This document shows, one piece after another, positions 50,257 to 58,633 of a DNA stretch of 64,000 bases. Origin of the DNA: Agreia sp040398585 (GTDB lineage: Bacteria; Actinomycetota; Actinomycetes; Actinomycetales; Microbacteriaceae); the NCBI GenBank assembly GCA_040398585.1, contig JBBATW010000006.1, positions 50,379-114,378 on the forward strand, in the 5' to 3' direction. Numbering within the stretch: the stretch's first letter is position 1; every line of letters starts with the position of its first letter. A program made the translations under genes and the position numbers. The notes under the pieces were generated by a model. It ran no database searches and was not told the DNA's origin. It saw only the letters and a program-made list of their open reading frames with translations.

Positions 50257-52836
50257 GTGAAGGCAATTCGGCGCTTTACCGTTCGGTCTGTGCTTCCCGA
50301 GAATCTTCGGGCCGTCGGCGAACTCGCGGCGAATCTTCGCTGGTCGTGGCACGAGCCGACCCGTCAGCTCTTTGCGCACATTTCCCCCGATGACTGGCGA
50401 GAGAGCTTCGGCGACCCGATCGCCCTGCTGGGAGCCATCAGCCCGGACCGCCTCACCCAGCTCGCCGAAGACGAGGGCTTCGTGGCCTGGGCGAACGGTC
50501 TTCGTGACGAGCTGAACCGGTACCTCACCGAGCCGCGCTGGTATCAGGGGGTTCCCGGCGCGAAGCCGGAGAGCATCGCCTACTTCTCGGCGGAGTTCGG
50601 TATCGCGGCAGCCCTCCCGCAGTACTCCGGCGGTCTGGGCATCCTCGCCGGGGACCATCTGAAGGCGGCATCCGACCTCGGTCTGCCCCTGACGGGTGTC
50701 GGCCTGTTCTACCGTGCCGGCTACTTCAGCCAGGCGATCTCCCGTGACGGGTGGCAGCAGGAGAGCTATCCCGTGCTCGACCCCGACGGTCTGCCGCTGT
50801 CGATCCTGCGCCTCGCAGACTCCTCGCCCGCCCAGATCGTGCTCGCGCTGCCGGACGGCCGTGCCCTGTATGCCCGGGTGTGGCAGGCCCAGGTCGGTCG
50901 CGTTCGGCTGCTTCTGCTTGACACCGACATCCCCGACAACGACGAAGACCTGCGCACGGTCACCGACCGGCTCTATGGCGGCGGCGGTGAGCACCGCCTG
51001 CTGCAGGAGCTGCTGCTCGGCATCGGCGGAGCCCGGGCCTTGAAGCTGTCGGCTGAGCTGCGGCACGCCGCGGAGCCGACTGTGTTCCATGCCAACGAGG
51101 GCCACGCGGGCTTCCAGGGCCTCGAGCGGATCTCCCGGCTGATCGGCGATGGCCTGGCTTTCGACGAGGCGCTGCAGGTCGTGCGGGCTGCGACCGTGTT
51201 CACGACCCACACGCCCGTTCCCGCGGGCATCGACCGCTTCGACCGGGAGCTGATCGAGCGCTATTTCTCCACCGATCTGCTGCCCGGCCTCGACGTGGCC
51301 GACATCCTGGGCCTGGGCGCCGAGAACTACGAGGGCGGCTCTGGCTCCGTCTTCAACATGGCCATCATGGGCCTGCGGCTCGCGCAGCGCGCCAACGGCG
51401 TCTCGCAGCTGCACGGCGAGGTCAGCCGGGGCATGTTCTCGGGTCTCTGGCCGGGCTTCGACCAGGCCGATGTTCCCATCACCTCGGTCACGAACGGCGT
51501 CCATGCCGCCACCTGGACAGACCCCATGCTGCGGGAGCTTGCAAGCTCGAAGCTGGGCACCTCCGACACGACCGCGGCAGACTGGTCGAACAGCACTGCG
51601 CTGCCGGATGCCGACCTCTGGGCGGTGCGCAACGACATGCGCCATCAGCTCGTGCTGGATGCGCGCCGCCGCGTCACGGAGGCGTTCCTGACCCAGAATC
51701 CCGGCTCGGCGGCCCCGAGCTGGTTTTCAGGCATGTTGGACCCTCACGTCTTGACCATCGGCTTCGCCCGTCGGGTGCCGACCTACAAGCGGCTTACCCT
51801 GATGCTGCACGATCCTCAGCGGCTCAAGGCCATCCTCCTGAACGAGGAGCAGCCGATCCAGCTGGTAATCGCGGGTAAGAGTCATCCGGCAGATGACGAG
51901 GGCAAGCGGCTCATCCAGCTTCTCGTGCAGTTCGCCTCCGACCCTGAGGTGCGACACCGCATCGTGTTCCTGCCCAACTACGACATCGGCATGGCGCAGT
52001 TGCTGTACCCCGGAACCGACGTCTGGCTGAACAACCCCCTGCGGCCACTCGAGGCGTGCGGCACGAGCGGCATGAAGGCGGCGCTGAACGGCGGCCTCAA
52101 CCTCTCGATACTCGACGGCTGGTGGAACGAGTACTTCGACGGCGAGAACGGCTGGGCGATTCCCACAGCGGATGGGGCGACCGACTCGGCAGAGCGCGAC
52201 ACCATCGAAGCGAACGCCCTGTATGACCTCTTAGAGCATCGCGTCGCCCCGCGGTTTTACGACCGCGACGCAGACGGCCTGCCCCGGCGCTGGCTGGAGT
52301 CGGTGCGGCACACCCTTCAGACCCTGTCGAAAGATCTCAGCGCTGAGCGGATGGTGCGCGAATACACCGAGCGGCTTTACCTCCCCGCGGCTGCCGCAGA
52401 GACCGTGATGACGCACAAGGATCATCTGGCTGCCCGTGAGCTTGCTGCGTTCAAACACCGGATCTCCGGGGCCTGGAGTGGGGTTCACGTCGTGCACGCC
52501 GAATCAGGCGGGCTGGATTCGACCCCGCAGGTCGGCGACACCCTGCAGGTTCGGGCGCAGGTTCAGCTGGGTGGGCTCCAGCCGGCAGATGTCGCGGTCG
52601 AGGTCGTCTACGGCCGGGCAGGCCACGGCGACGACCTCGCCGATGTGAGCTCGATCGAGTTGCTGCCCACTGCCCCCAAGGGCCGAGACCTGATCGGCTC
52701 CGACGGTGTCGCCCTCTTCGCCGGAACCCTGCCGCTTACCCACGCCGGATCCTTCGGCTACACCGTGCGCGTGGTCCCGGTGCACCCGAACCTCGCCTCC
52801 TCGGCCGAACTGGGCCTGATCGCGATCGCCAGCTAG
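50257..52836 (+). CDS. glgP: Alpha-glucan (glycogen) phosphorylase
   Basis: Releases glucose-1-phosphate from alpha-glucan chain ends using PLP. The 859-residue protein belongs to the compact actinobacterial/thermophile type (RSVLPENLRAVGELAANLRWSWHEP). It shows AYFSAEFGI, LPQYSGGLGILAGDHLKAASDLG, FHANEGHAGF and the PLP-lysine region EACGTSGMKAALNGGLN. GTG 50257 is chosen because GAAGGAG lies 6 nt upstream and the family starts MKAIRRFTVR; an earlier GTG at 50242 overlaps that site. It diverges from glgE, with 168 bp between them. Confidence 0.95.
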   Translation: MKAIRRFTVRSVLPENLRAVGELAANLRWSWHEPTRQLFAHISPDDWRESFGDPIALLGAISPDRLTQLAEDEGFVAWANGLRDELNRYLTEPRWYQGVPGAKPESIAYFSAEFGIAAALPQYSGGLGILAGDHLKAASDLGLPLTGVGLFYRAGYFSQAISRDGWQQESYPVLDPDGLPLSILRLADSSPAQIVLALPDGRALYARVWQAQVGRVRLLLLDTDIPDNDEDLRTVTDRLYGGGGEHRLLQELLLGIGGARALKLSAELRHAAEPTVFHANEGHAGFQGLERISRLIGDGLAFDEALQVVRAATVFTTHTPVPAGIDRFDRELIERYFSTDLLPGLDVADILGLGAENYEGGSGSVFNMAIMGLRLAQRANGVSQLHGEVSRGMFSGLWPGFDQADVPITSVTNGVHAATWTDPMLRELASSKLGTSDTTAADWSNSTALPDADLWAVRNDMRHQLVLDARRRVTEAFLTQNPGSAAPSWFSGMLDPHVLTIGFARRVPTYKRLTLMLHDPQRLKAILLNEEQPIQLVIAGKSHPADDEGKRLIQLLVQFASDPEVRHRIVFLPNYDIGMAQLLYPGTDVWLNNPLRPLEACGTSGMKAALNGGLNLSILDGWWNEYFDGENGWAIPTADGATDSAERDTIEANALYDLLEHRVAPRFYDRDADGLPRRWLESVRHTLQTLSKDLSAERMVREYTERLYLPAAAAETVMTHKDHLAARELAAFKHRISGAWSGVHVVHAESGGLDSTPQVGDTLQVRAQVQLGGLQPADVAVEVVYGRAGHGDDLADVSSIELLPTAPKGRDLIGSDGVALFAGTLPLTHAGSFGYTVRVVPVHPNLASSAELGLIAIAS

Positions 52837-52870
52837 CCCCCGCCAGCTAGCCCTCGCCCAACTGCACCCT

Positions 52871-52937
52871 CCGTTTTCAGGCCATAGCCGCCGCCGACCG
52901 CCCCAGGCGGTCGCGCGCGGCTATGGCCTGAAAACGG
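52871..52937. repeat. 67-nt near-perfect palindrome between glgP and glgX
   Basis: Perfect 21-bp arms (52871-52891 and 52917-52937) with a centre that pairs again (GACCGCC/GGCGGTC). The arm contains TTCAGGCCATAGC. It sits between two converging genes, so it can end both transcripts. Its size and two-level stem resemble the elements at 18697-18767 and 19753-19809, but the sequence differs. Confidence 0.8.
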
Positions 52938-52961
52938 CAACCGGAGAGGGCGTGCCGGGCC

Positions 52962-55019
52962 CTAGTGGGCCCGGAAGAGTTGCATGGATGCGGGCGACAG
53001 CACGACCTGGGCGCCGGGGGCGAACTTCAGGAGCGTGGCATCCTCGGCATCCGGGGGCGTTGCCGACGCCGAGTCCCAGAGCATCGTGTAGCCCGAAACG
53101 CCCTCGTGAGCCGGCAGTGTGATCGTGACTGGCGTCTCGACACCATGGATGATGAGGAGGATCCGGTTGAAGGGCTCGTGTTCCGGGGTGCTCGCCGCGA
53201 TGTACTGCAGCGTGCGGTTCTCGGGGGAGTTCCAGTCGTAGACCGACATCGACTGGCCAGCTGCGTCGTACCAGTCCATCTGGCTCGCCCCGGGGGTGCG
53301 TTCGCCGAAGACTCCGAAGTGTCCGGGGCGCAGCGCCGGGTTCTCGCGGCGCAGCCGCAACAGGTACTTCGACGTGCGCCACAGGTTCTTCTGCCACTTG
53401 CGGCGGTCCCAGCTGAGCCAGGTCAACTCGCTGTCGTGGCAGTAGGCGTTGTTGTTGCCCTTCTGGCTGCGGCCGAATTCGTCGCCGGCGGTGATCATCG
53501 GCACACCGGCCGAGAGCAGCAGGGTGCCCATCAGGTTGCGGATGGCCTGGCGACGAGCCACATTGATCGAGCGGTTTGTCGTTGGCCCCTCGACGCCATG
53601 GTTGAAGGACATGTTGTTGTCGGTGCCGTCGCGGTTGAACTCGCCGTTTCCGACGTTGTGTTTGGAGTCGTAGGCGGTGAGATCCGCCATAGTGAAGCCG
53701 TCATGGGCGGTGACGAAGTTGACCGACGCCAGCGGTCCCCTGTTCTGCGCGAACGTGTTGGAGGAGCCTGCCAGACGAGTGGCGAGCATGCCGACGCCGT
53801 CGCCGGGGGAGCCGTGTTCCCGGATCGAGCGGATGTCTCGCAGCCAGAATTTTCGCATCCGGTCTCGGTAGCGGTCGTTCCACTCGATCCAGCCCTCGCC
53901 GAAGTTGCCGGTCTGCCACCCACCCATTCCGACGTCCCACGGCTCAGCGATCATCTTCACGTCGGCGAGCGTCTCGTCGTTGATGATGTCGCCCAGAAGC
54001 GGATGCTGCTGGTCGAAATAGTGGTCGGCGTTGCGTCCCAGGGTGGCCGCGAGGTCGAAGCGGAAGCCGTCGATCTGCAGCTGGTTTGCCCAGTAGCGCA
54101 GCGAGTCCAGCACCATCCGGGCGACAGGCGGGTTTGCCGTATTGATGCTGTTGCCGCATCCGGTGACGTCGATGTAGCTGCCGCGTGTCGTCTGGCGGTA
54201 GTAGGTGGCATTGTCGATGCCGCGGAGGCTGGTGGTGGGCCCATCCGGACCCTCTTCGGCGGTGTGGTTGTAAACGACGTCGAGGATGACCTCGAGGCCG
54301 GCCTCGTGCAGCAGCTTGACCATGCCTTTGAATTCGCGCAGGTTCGCGCTGGGGCCTTTCTCCTGGGCGGCGGAGGAGGCGTAGGCCGCGTGCGGGCTGA
54401 AGAAGCCCAGGGTGTTGTAGCCCCAGTAGTTGCGCAGGCCCTGCTTGATCAGGCGCTGTTCGGAGGAGAAGGACTGCACGGGCAACAGCTGTACTGCGGT
54501 GACGCCGAGATCTTTGAGGTACGCGATGGTGCTCTCGTGCGCGAGACCGGCGTAGGTGCCACGCAGTTCCTCGGGCATGTGCTGGTTCAGCTGCGAGATG
54601 CCCTTGACGTGCGCCTCATAGATGACGGTGTGATCGAGCGGGGTATTCGGCTTGACGCTGTCGCCCCAGTCGAAGGAGTCGTCAACCACGGTCGAACGGA
54701 TCTGGCCGCCGCCGAGGCGCTGGATTCCGCGGCCGTAGGGATCCAGCAGCATCAGCGACGGGTCGAAGCGGTGCGTGTCACCTGAGGGGCCGTGCACCCT
54801 CAGGTTGTAGCGCCGTCCAGGGGAGAGAGCGCGGGTGCGGCCGAACCAGACAGCGTTCGCGTCGCGCTTCAGCTCGACGGTCTTGTAAACCCAGTTTGCA
54901 TCGACATTGTCGAATAAAAGCAGCTCGATGCGTTCGGCATGGGCCGAGTAAACGCGCAGTTCGCCGCCATGGGAGGTGTGCCTGACACCGAGGTGGGCGT
55001 ACGGGTCGGCGTGAGTCAT
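52962..55019 (-). CDS. glgX: Glycogen debranching enzyme GlgX
   Basis: Hydrolyses alpha-1,6 branches left by the phosphorylase. The 685-residue GH13_11 protein has an N-terminal CBM48 (HTSHGGELRVYSAHAERIELLLFD), VTAVQLLPVQSFSSEQ with GYNTLGFF, EVILDVVYNHTAEEG, the nucleophile Asp in GFRFDLAATLGR and MIAEPWDVG with the acid/base Glu, then FVTAHDGFTMADL. It pairs functionally with glgP, which converges on it across the palindrome. Confidence 0.95.
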   Translation of the reverse strand: MTHADPYAHLGVRHTSHGGELRVYSAHAERIELLLFDNVDANWVYKTVELKRDANAVWFGRTRALSPGRRYNLRVHGPSGDTHRFDPSLMLLDPYGRGIQRLGGGQIRSTVVDDSFDWGDSVKPNTPLDHTVIYEAHVKGISQLNQHMPEELRGTYAGLAHESTIAYLKDLGVTAVQLLPVQSFSSEQRLIKQGLRNYWGYNTLGFFSPHAAYASSAAQEKGPSANLREFKGMVKLLHEAGLEVILDVVYNHTAEEGPDGPTTSLRGIDNATYYRQTTRGSYIDVTGCGNSINTANPPVARMVLDSLRYWANQLQIDGFRFDLAATLGRNADHYFDQQHPLLGDIINDETLADVKMIAEPWDVGMGGWQTGNFGEGWIEWNDRYRDRMRKFWLRDIRSIREHGSPGDGVGMLATRLAGSSNTFAQNRGPLASVNFVTAHDGFTMADLTAYDSKHNVGNGEFNRDGTDNNMSFNHGVEGPTTNRSINVARRQAIRNLMGTLLLSAGVPMITAGDEFGRSQKGNNNAYCHDSELTWLSWDRRKWQKNLWRTSKYLLRLRRENPALRPGHFGVFGERTPGASQMDWYDAAGQSMSVYDWNSPENRTLQYIAASTPEHEPFNRILLIIHGVETPVTITLPAHEGVSGYTMLWDSASATPPDAEDATLLKFAPGAQVVLSPASMQLFRAH

Positions 55020-55026
55020 GCGTTCT

Positions 55027-55032
55027 AGAGTA
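55027..55032 (-). promoter_or_regulatory. Probable -10 box of glgX (leaderless)
   Basis: On the minus strand TACTCT is followed by 7 nt and the ATG at 55019. Confidence 0.45.
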
Positions 55033-55103
55033 GTAACAGGGATCCGACCCTTGTGACCATTCCGGACGCTTTGGCCCCTGAATACTCTGAAAAGGATTTA
55101 GTC

Positions 55104-56327
55104 GTGCGCAGTTACCTTGATCACGCGGCCACGACGCCGATGCTGGCTGAGGTGCGCGCGGCCTATGTGGCGGCCCTTGACATCGTGGGCAACCCCGCGT
55201 CGATTCACAGCCAGGGTCAGGAGGCCAAGCGCCTGCTGGAGGAGTCCCGCGAGAAGGTTGCCGCGAGCCTCGGCGCCGAAAGTGTCGAGGTGGTGCTGAC
55301 CGCCGGGGGAACCGAGTCGGTAAACCTCGGCATCAAGGGCCTCTTCTGGGCCAGGCAGTCGGAGAGGCCACGCCCGCGCATCCTCATTCCCCGTGGCGAG
55401 CACCACGCCACGATCGACGCCGCCGACTGGCTCGAGCAGCATGAGGGTGCCGAGATTCAGTGGCTGCCGATCGACGCGTTCGGCCGGCTGACGCCCGAGG
55501 TGCTCGCCGACGCGCTGGCCGTCTTCCCCGAGACGATCGCCCTCGTGAGTTTCATCTGGGCCAACAATGAGGTCGGCACCATCCAGCCCGTCGCCGAACT
55601 CATAGCCCTTGCCAGCGCCGCAGGCATCCCGACGCACGTGGACGCCGTGGCCGCCTACGGTTATCTCCCCATTGACTTTCACGCCTCGGGAGCCGCGGCC
55701 CTCAGCGTTTCGGCGCACAAGATCGGCGGCCCGGTCGGCGTCGGCGCCCTACTGCTGGCCCGAAGCGCGACCCTCGTTCCCCTCTTTCACGGTGGCAACC
55801 AGCAGCGCGGCCGAAGCGGTACCCAGAACGTCGCCGGTGCGGTTGCGTTCGGCGTGGCCGCCGAGCTTGCCCAGGCCGAGCTCGCCCAGACCGAGCTCGA
55901 TGCTGTCCAGCAGGATGGCCAGTTCCTGACCCGGTTGGCGACCCTTCGCGATCGCCTCGTCGAGGCGGTCGGCTCCGCGGTGCCGGAGGCCATCCTGCGC
56001 GGGGACCCCGCCGCATCCGGCCGTCTGCCCGGAAACGCCCACTTCACGTTCCCCGGCTGCGAGGGCGACTCGCTGCTCTTCCTGCTGGATGTGGCCGGCG
56101 TGTCAGTATCGACCGGCTCCGCGTGCCAGGCGGGGGTTCCCGAGGCATCGCACGTCTTGACGGCCATGGGCCTCAGTGAATCGGATGCGCGCGGCGCGCT
56201 GCGCCTGACCCTCGGCCATGGCACGACCGGGCTCGACATCGATGTCTTCGTCGAAGCGCTGCCCCGCGCCTACGCGCAGGCGGCCAAGGCGGGCCTCGCT
56301 GGCCGGATCGTGCCTCTGCCGCGCTAG
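55104..56327 (+). CDS. Cysteine desulfurase (IscS/NifS type)
   Basis: A PLP enzyme that removes sulfur from cysteine for thiolation and Fe-S assembly. The 407-residue protein starts MRSYLDHAATTPM. PLP Lys206 lies in SAHKIGGPVG, His100 in GEHHATIDAADW, and the catalytic Cys341 in STGSACQAGVPEASHVL. GTG 55104 has AAAGGA upstream; an earlier GTG at 55053 would add 17 unmatched residues. The position 1.1 kb before mnmA suggests it feeds tRNA 2-thiouridine synthesis. It might also serve MoeZ. Confidence 0.92.
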   Translation: MRSYLDHAATTPMLAEVRAAYVAALDIVGNPASIHSQGQEAKRLLEESREKVAASLGAESVEVVLTAGGTESVNLGIKGLFWARQSERPRPRILIPRGEHHATIDAADWLEQHEGAEIQWLPIDAFGRLTPEVLADALAVFPETIALVSFIWANNEVGTIQPVAELIALASAAGIPTHVDAVAAYGYLPIDFHASGAAALSVSAHKIGGPVGVGALLLARSATLVPLFHGGNQQRGRSGTQNVAGAVAFGVAAELAQAELAQTELDAVQQDGQFLTRLATLRDRLVEAVGSAVPEAILRGDPAASGRLPGNAHFTFPGCEGDSLLFLLDVAGVSVSTGSACQAGVPEASHVLTAMGLSESDARGALRLTLGHGTTGLDIDVFVEALPRAYAQAAKAGLAGRIVPLPR

Positions 56328-56367
56328 GCGTCGTCGGCCGTCGTGAATGCAGCCACGGCCACCACGA

Positions 56368-57369
56368 CTACAGGTTCAGGGTCGTCAGGATCGCCAGGTG
56401 GTCGCTTGAACCGGCCGGCAGCACCGTGTTCGCGGTGACGGTCATGCCGCGCTGGAGGAAGTGGTCAAGCCGGGCGGCGGGGAAGCTGGCAGGCCAGGTG
56501 AAGCCGAACATGCCATTCGTCTGGTTGGGTTCGGTGAGCTCGCGGGTGATCGCCTCGAACGAGCGGTCGTTGGAGGCGGCGTTGAAGTCGCCGACGGCGA
56601 TCACCCGCTCGTTCTCGTCGTTCGGCAGCACTCCGGCAAGGTTCGTGAGCATCGTGTCGCGATTGGCGTGGTCGCCGGGCCGCGCGGAGCCCGCGTGGAT
56701 GACGTAGATGCTGACGGGGCCGGCCGGAGTGTCGAGGTCTGCCGCCAGGGCGCGCTGCCAGCCGAGGCCCAGGTCCCACGGCTGCGCGTTCAGGATAGGG
56801 AACTTGCTCCACATGCCGACGGTGCCGATGCCGTAATAGTGTGGGTAGGTGCCGTCCAGCGCCGCACGCGCCGCGCTGAGGGAGACATCGTTCAACTCCT
56901 GCAGGGCGATGACATCGGCGCCCGCGGCGGCGAGGGTTGCAGCCGACTCGCCCGCGGTTCCGGAGGCCGCCTGCACGTTCTGGCTGGCCACGGTCAGCGT
57001 GCCGCCCGTCGAAGATGCCGATGCGGCTGTCGTGGAGGAGGCATCCGGGCCGAAACCGAGCGGAACGATAACGGGCACGAACATGAATCCCCAGACGACC
57101 GAGGGGATAACTACGGAGAGGCGGGCCGCACGGGTGTGGGCCGCGAGGGCCATCAGCGCGAGAACGGGAATCAGCCAGCCCAGCCACGGCAGGGCGGTGT
57201 CGAGGAGCAGGCCGAGCCCGGCGACATCCGGAACGAGAGTGTGGGCGCCGAGAAGAAGAGCGAGACCGAGCGACGCCGTGATCACCAGCACCGTCAGCCC
57301 AGGGCGTCGACGGCGCGGCCGGCGACCGACCGAGAGGCCGGCAGCGGGGGCTTTGGCGAGGAGGGACAT
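56368..57369 (-). CDS. Membrane-anchored endonuclease/exonuclease/phosphatase (EEP) family protein
   Basis: A 333-residue protein with three hydrophobic helices in the first 120 residues and a C-terminal EEP domain outside the membrane: TVASQNVQA, ADVIALQELND (metal Glu), YVIHAGSARPGDHANRD, AVGDFNAASNDRSF and LDHFLQR with SSDHLAIL (catalytic His). The target could be a phosphodiester, phospholipid or nucleic acid. ATG 57369 is used; a GTG frame opens at 57405. It is inserted antisense between the desulfurase and mnmA. Confidence 0.82.
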   Translation of the reverse strand: MSLLAKAPAAGLSVGRRPRRRRPGLTVLVITASLGLALLLGAHTLVPDVAGLGLLLDTALPWLGWLIPVLALMALAAHTRAARLSVVIPSVVWGFMFVPVIVPLGFGPDASSTTAASASSTGGTLTVASQNVQAASGTAGESAATLAAAGADVIALQELNDVSLSAARAALDGTYPHYYGIGTVGMWSKFPILNAQPWDLGLGWQRALAADLDTPAGPVSIYVIHAGSARPGDHANRDTMLTNLAGVLPNDENERVIAVGDFNAASNDRSFEAITRELTEPNQTNGMFGFTWPASFPAARLDHFLQRGMTVTANTVLPAGSSDHLAILTTLNL

Positions 57370-57454
57370 CTGGACAAGCCTGCATGGTCCGCCTGATAAA
57401 GCCACTCAGCAACACCGGGCACAGGAGAATCGGGAGCGGCCCAGCCAAGACACG

Positions 57455-57460
57455 TAAACT
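57455..57460 (+). promoter_or_regulatory. Probable -10 box of mnmA (leaderless)
   Basis: TAAACT, exactly 6 nt before the GTG at 57467. Confidence 0.5.
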
Positions 57461-57466
57461 CGACGG

Positions 57467-58633
57467 GTGAAGGTTTTAGCGGCAATGAGTGGTGGAGTTG
57501 ACTCCGCGGTGGCGGCGGCGCGCGCGGTCGAGGCAGGGCACGAGGTGGTCGGCGTGCATCTGGCGCTGAGCCGCATGCCGGGTACGCTGCGCACAGGCAG
57601 CCGGGGCTGCTGCACGATCGAGGACTCCTCCGACGCGCAGAGGGCCGCCAACAAGATCGGCATCCCCTACTACGTGTGGGACTTCTCCGAGAGATTCGCC
57701 GCCGACGTCGTCGACGACTTCATCGCCGAGTACACCGCGGGCCGAACCCCGAACCCCTGCATGCGCTGCAACGAGCGCATCAAGTTCGCCGCCCTCCTGG
57801 AAAAGGCCCTCGACCTAGGCTTCGACGCCGTCTGCACGGGCCACTACGCCACGATCCAGACGGATGCCGCCGGCAACAAGGAGCTGCACCGCGCGGCCGC
57901 CTGGGCCAAAGACCAGAGCTACGTTCTCGGCGTCCTGACCACCGAGCAGCTGAACCACAGCCTGTTCCCGCTGGGTGCCACGCCCTCCAAGGCCGAGGTT
58001 CGTGCCGAGGCCGCTGAGCGCGGCTTCTCCGTCGCGAACAAGCCCGACAGTCACGACATCTGCTTCATCCCCGACGGCGACACCCGCGGCTGGCTGGCCG
58101 AGAAGGTCGGCGCCGAGCAGGGCGACATCCTCGACCGCGAGGGCGCCGTGATCGGCAAGCACGAGGGTGCCCGCGCCTTCACCATCGGTCAGCGCAAGGG
58201 CCTGAACGTCGGCTTCCCGACGGATGATGGCAAGCCGCGCTTCGTGCTGGAGATCCGGCCCAAGACGAACACCGTCGTCGTCGGCCCCCGCGAGTCTCTC
58301 GACCTGTCGGAGATCGCTGGGGCCCGGTTCACCTGGGCCGGGCTCGCGCCCGAGTCGCCGGAAGAGCCCTTCGAGGTGGATGTGCAGATTCGCGCGCATG
58401 CCGACCCGGTTCCCGCGACCGCTGTTGTGCACAAGCTCGACGTGCCCGTTCTTGCCGAGGGGCAGCGCGCCGCGTCTGAGTACGAACTGGTCATTACCCC
58501 GCACAACCCCCTGAACGGCGTCTCGCCGGGGCAGACCGCGGTGCTCTACGTGGGCACCCGGGTTCTCGGCCAGTGCACGATCGACCGCACGACGAGTGCC
58601 ATGCCCGCAACAGCTCTCCCGCTGGCAGTCTGA
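57467..58633 (+). CDS. mnmA: tRNA-specific 2-thiouridylase MnmA
   Basis: Thiolates U34 of Glu, Lys and Gln tRNAs. The 388-residue protein has the PP-loop SGGVDS (8-13), nucleophile Cys98 and Cys101 in TPNPCMRCNERIKF, and the second catalytic Cys199 in SHDICFIPDGD. A C-terminal beta-barrel domain is present. GTG start, apparently leaderless. The stop overlaps the ligA ATG as TGATG. Confidence 0.96.
   Translation: MKVLAAMSGGVDSAVAAARAVEAGHEVVGVHLALSRMPGTLRTGSRGCCTIEDSSDAQRAANKIGIPYYVWDFSERFAADVVDDFIAEYTAGRTPNPCMRCNERIKFAALLEKALDLGFDAVCTGHYATIQTDAAGNKELHRAAAWAKDQSYVLGVLTTEQLNHSLFPLGATPSKAEVRAEAAERGFSVANKPDSHDICFIPDGDTRGWLAEKVGAEQGDILDREGAVIGKHEGARAFTIGQRKGLNVGFPTDDGKPRFVLEIRPKTNTVVVGPRESLDLSEIAGARFTWAGLAPESPEEPFEVDVQIRAHADPVPATAVVHKLDVPVLAEGQRAASEYELVITPHNPLNGVSPGQTAVLYVGTRVLGQCTIDRTTSAMPATALPLAV

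Noticed and set aside
52965..54785. 606-codon plus-strand frame opposite glgX
   Set aside because: Antisense shadow of glgX; no ribosome site, no recognisable domains, Val/Gly/Arg/Asp-biased composition.
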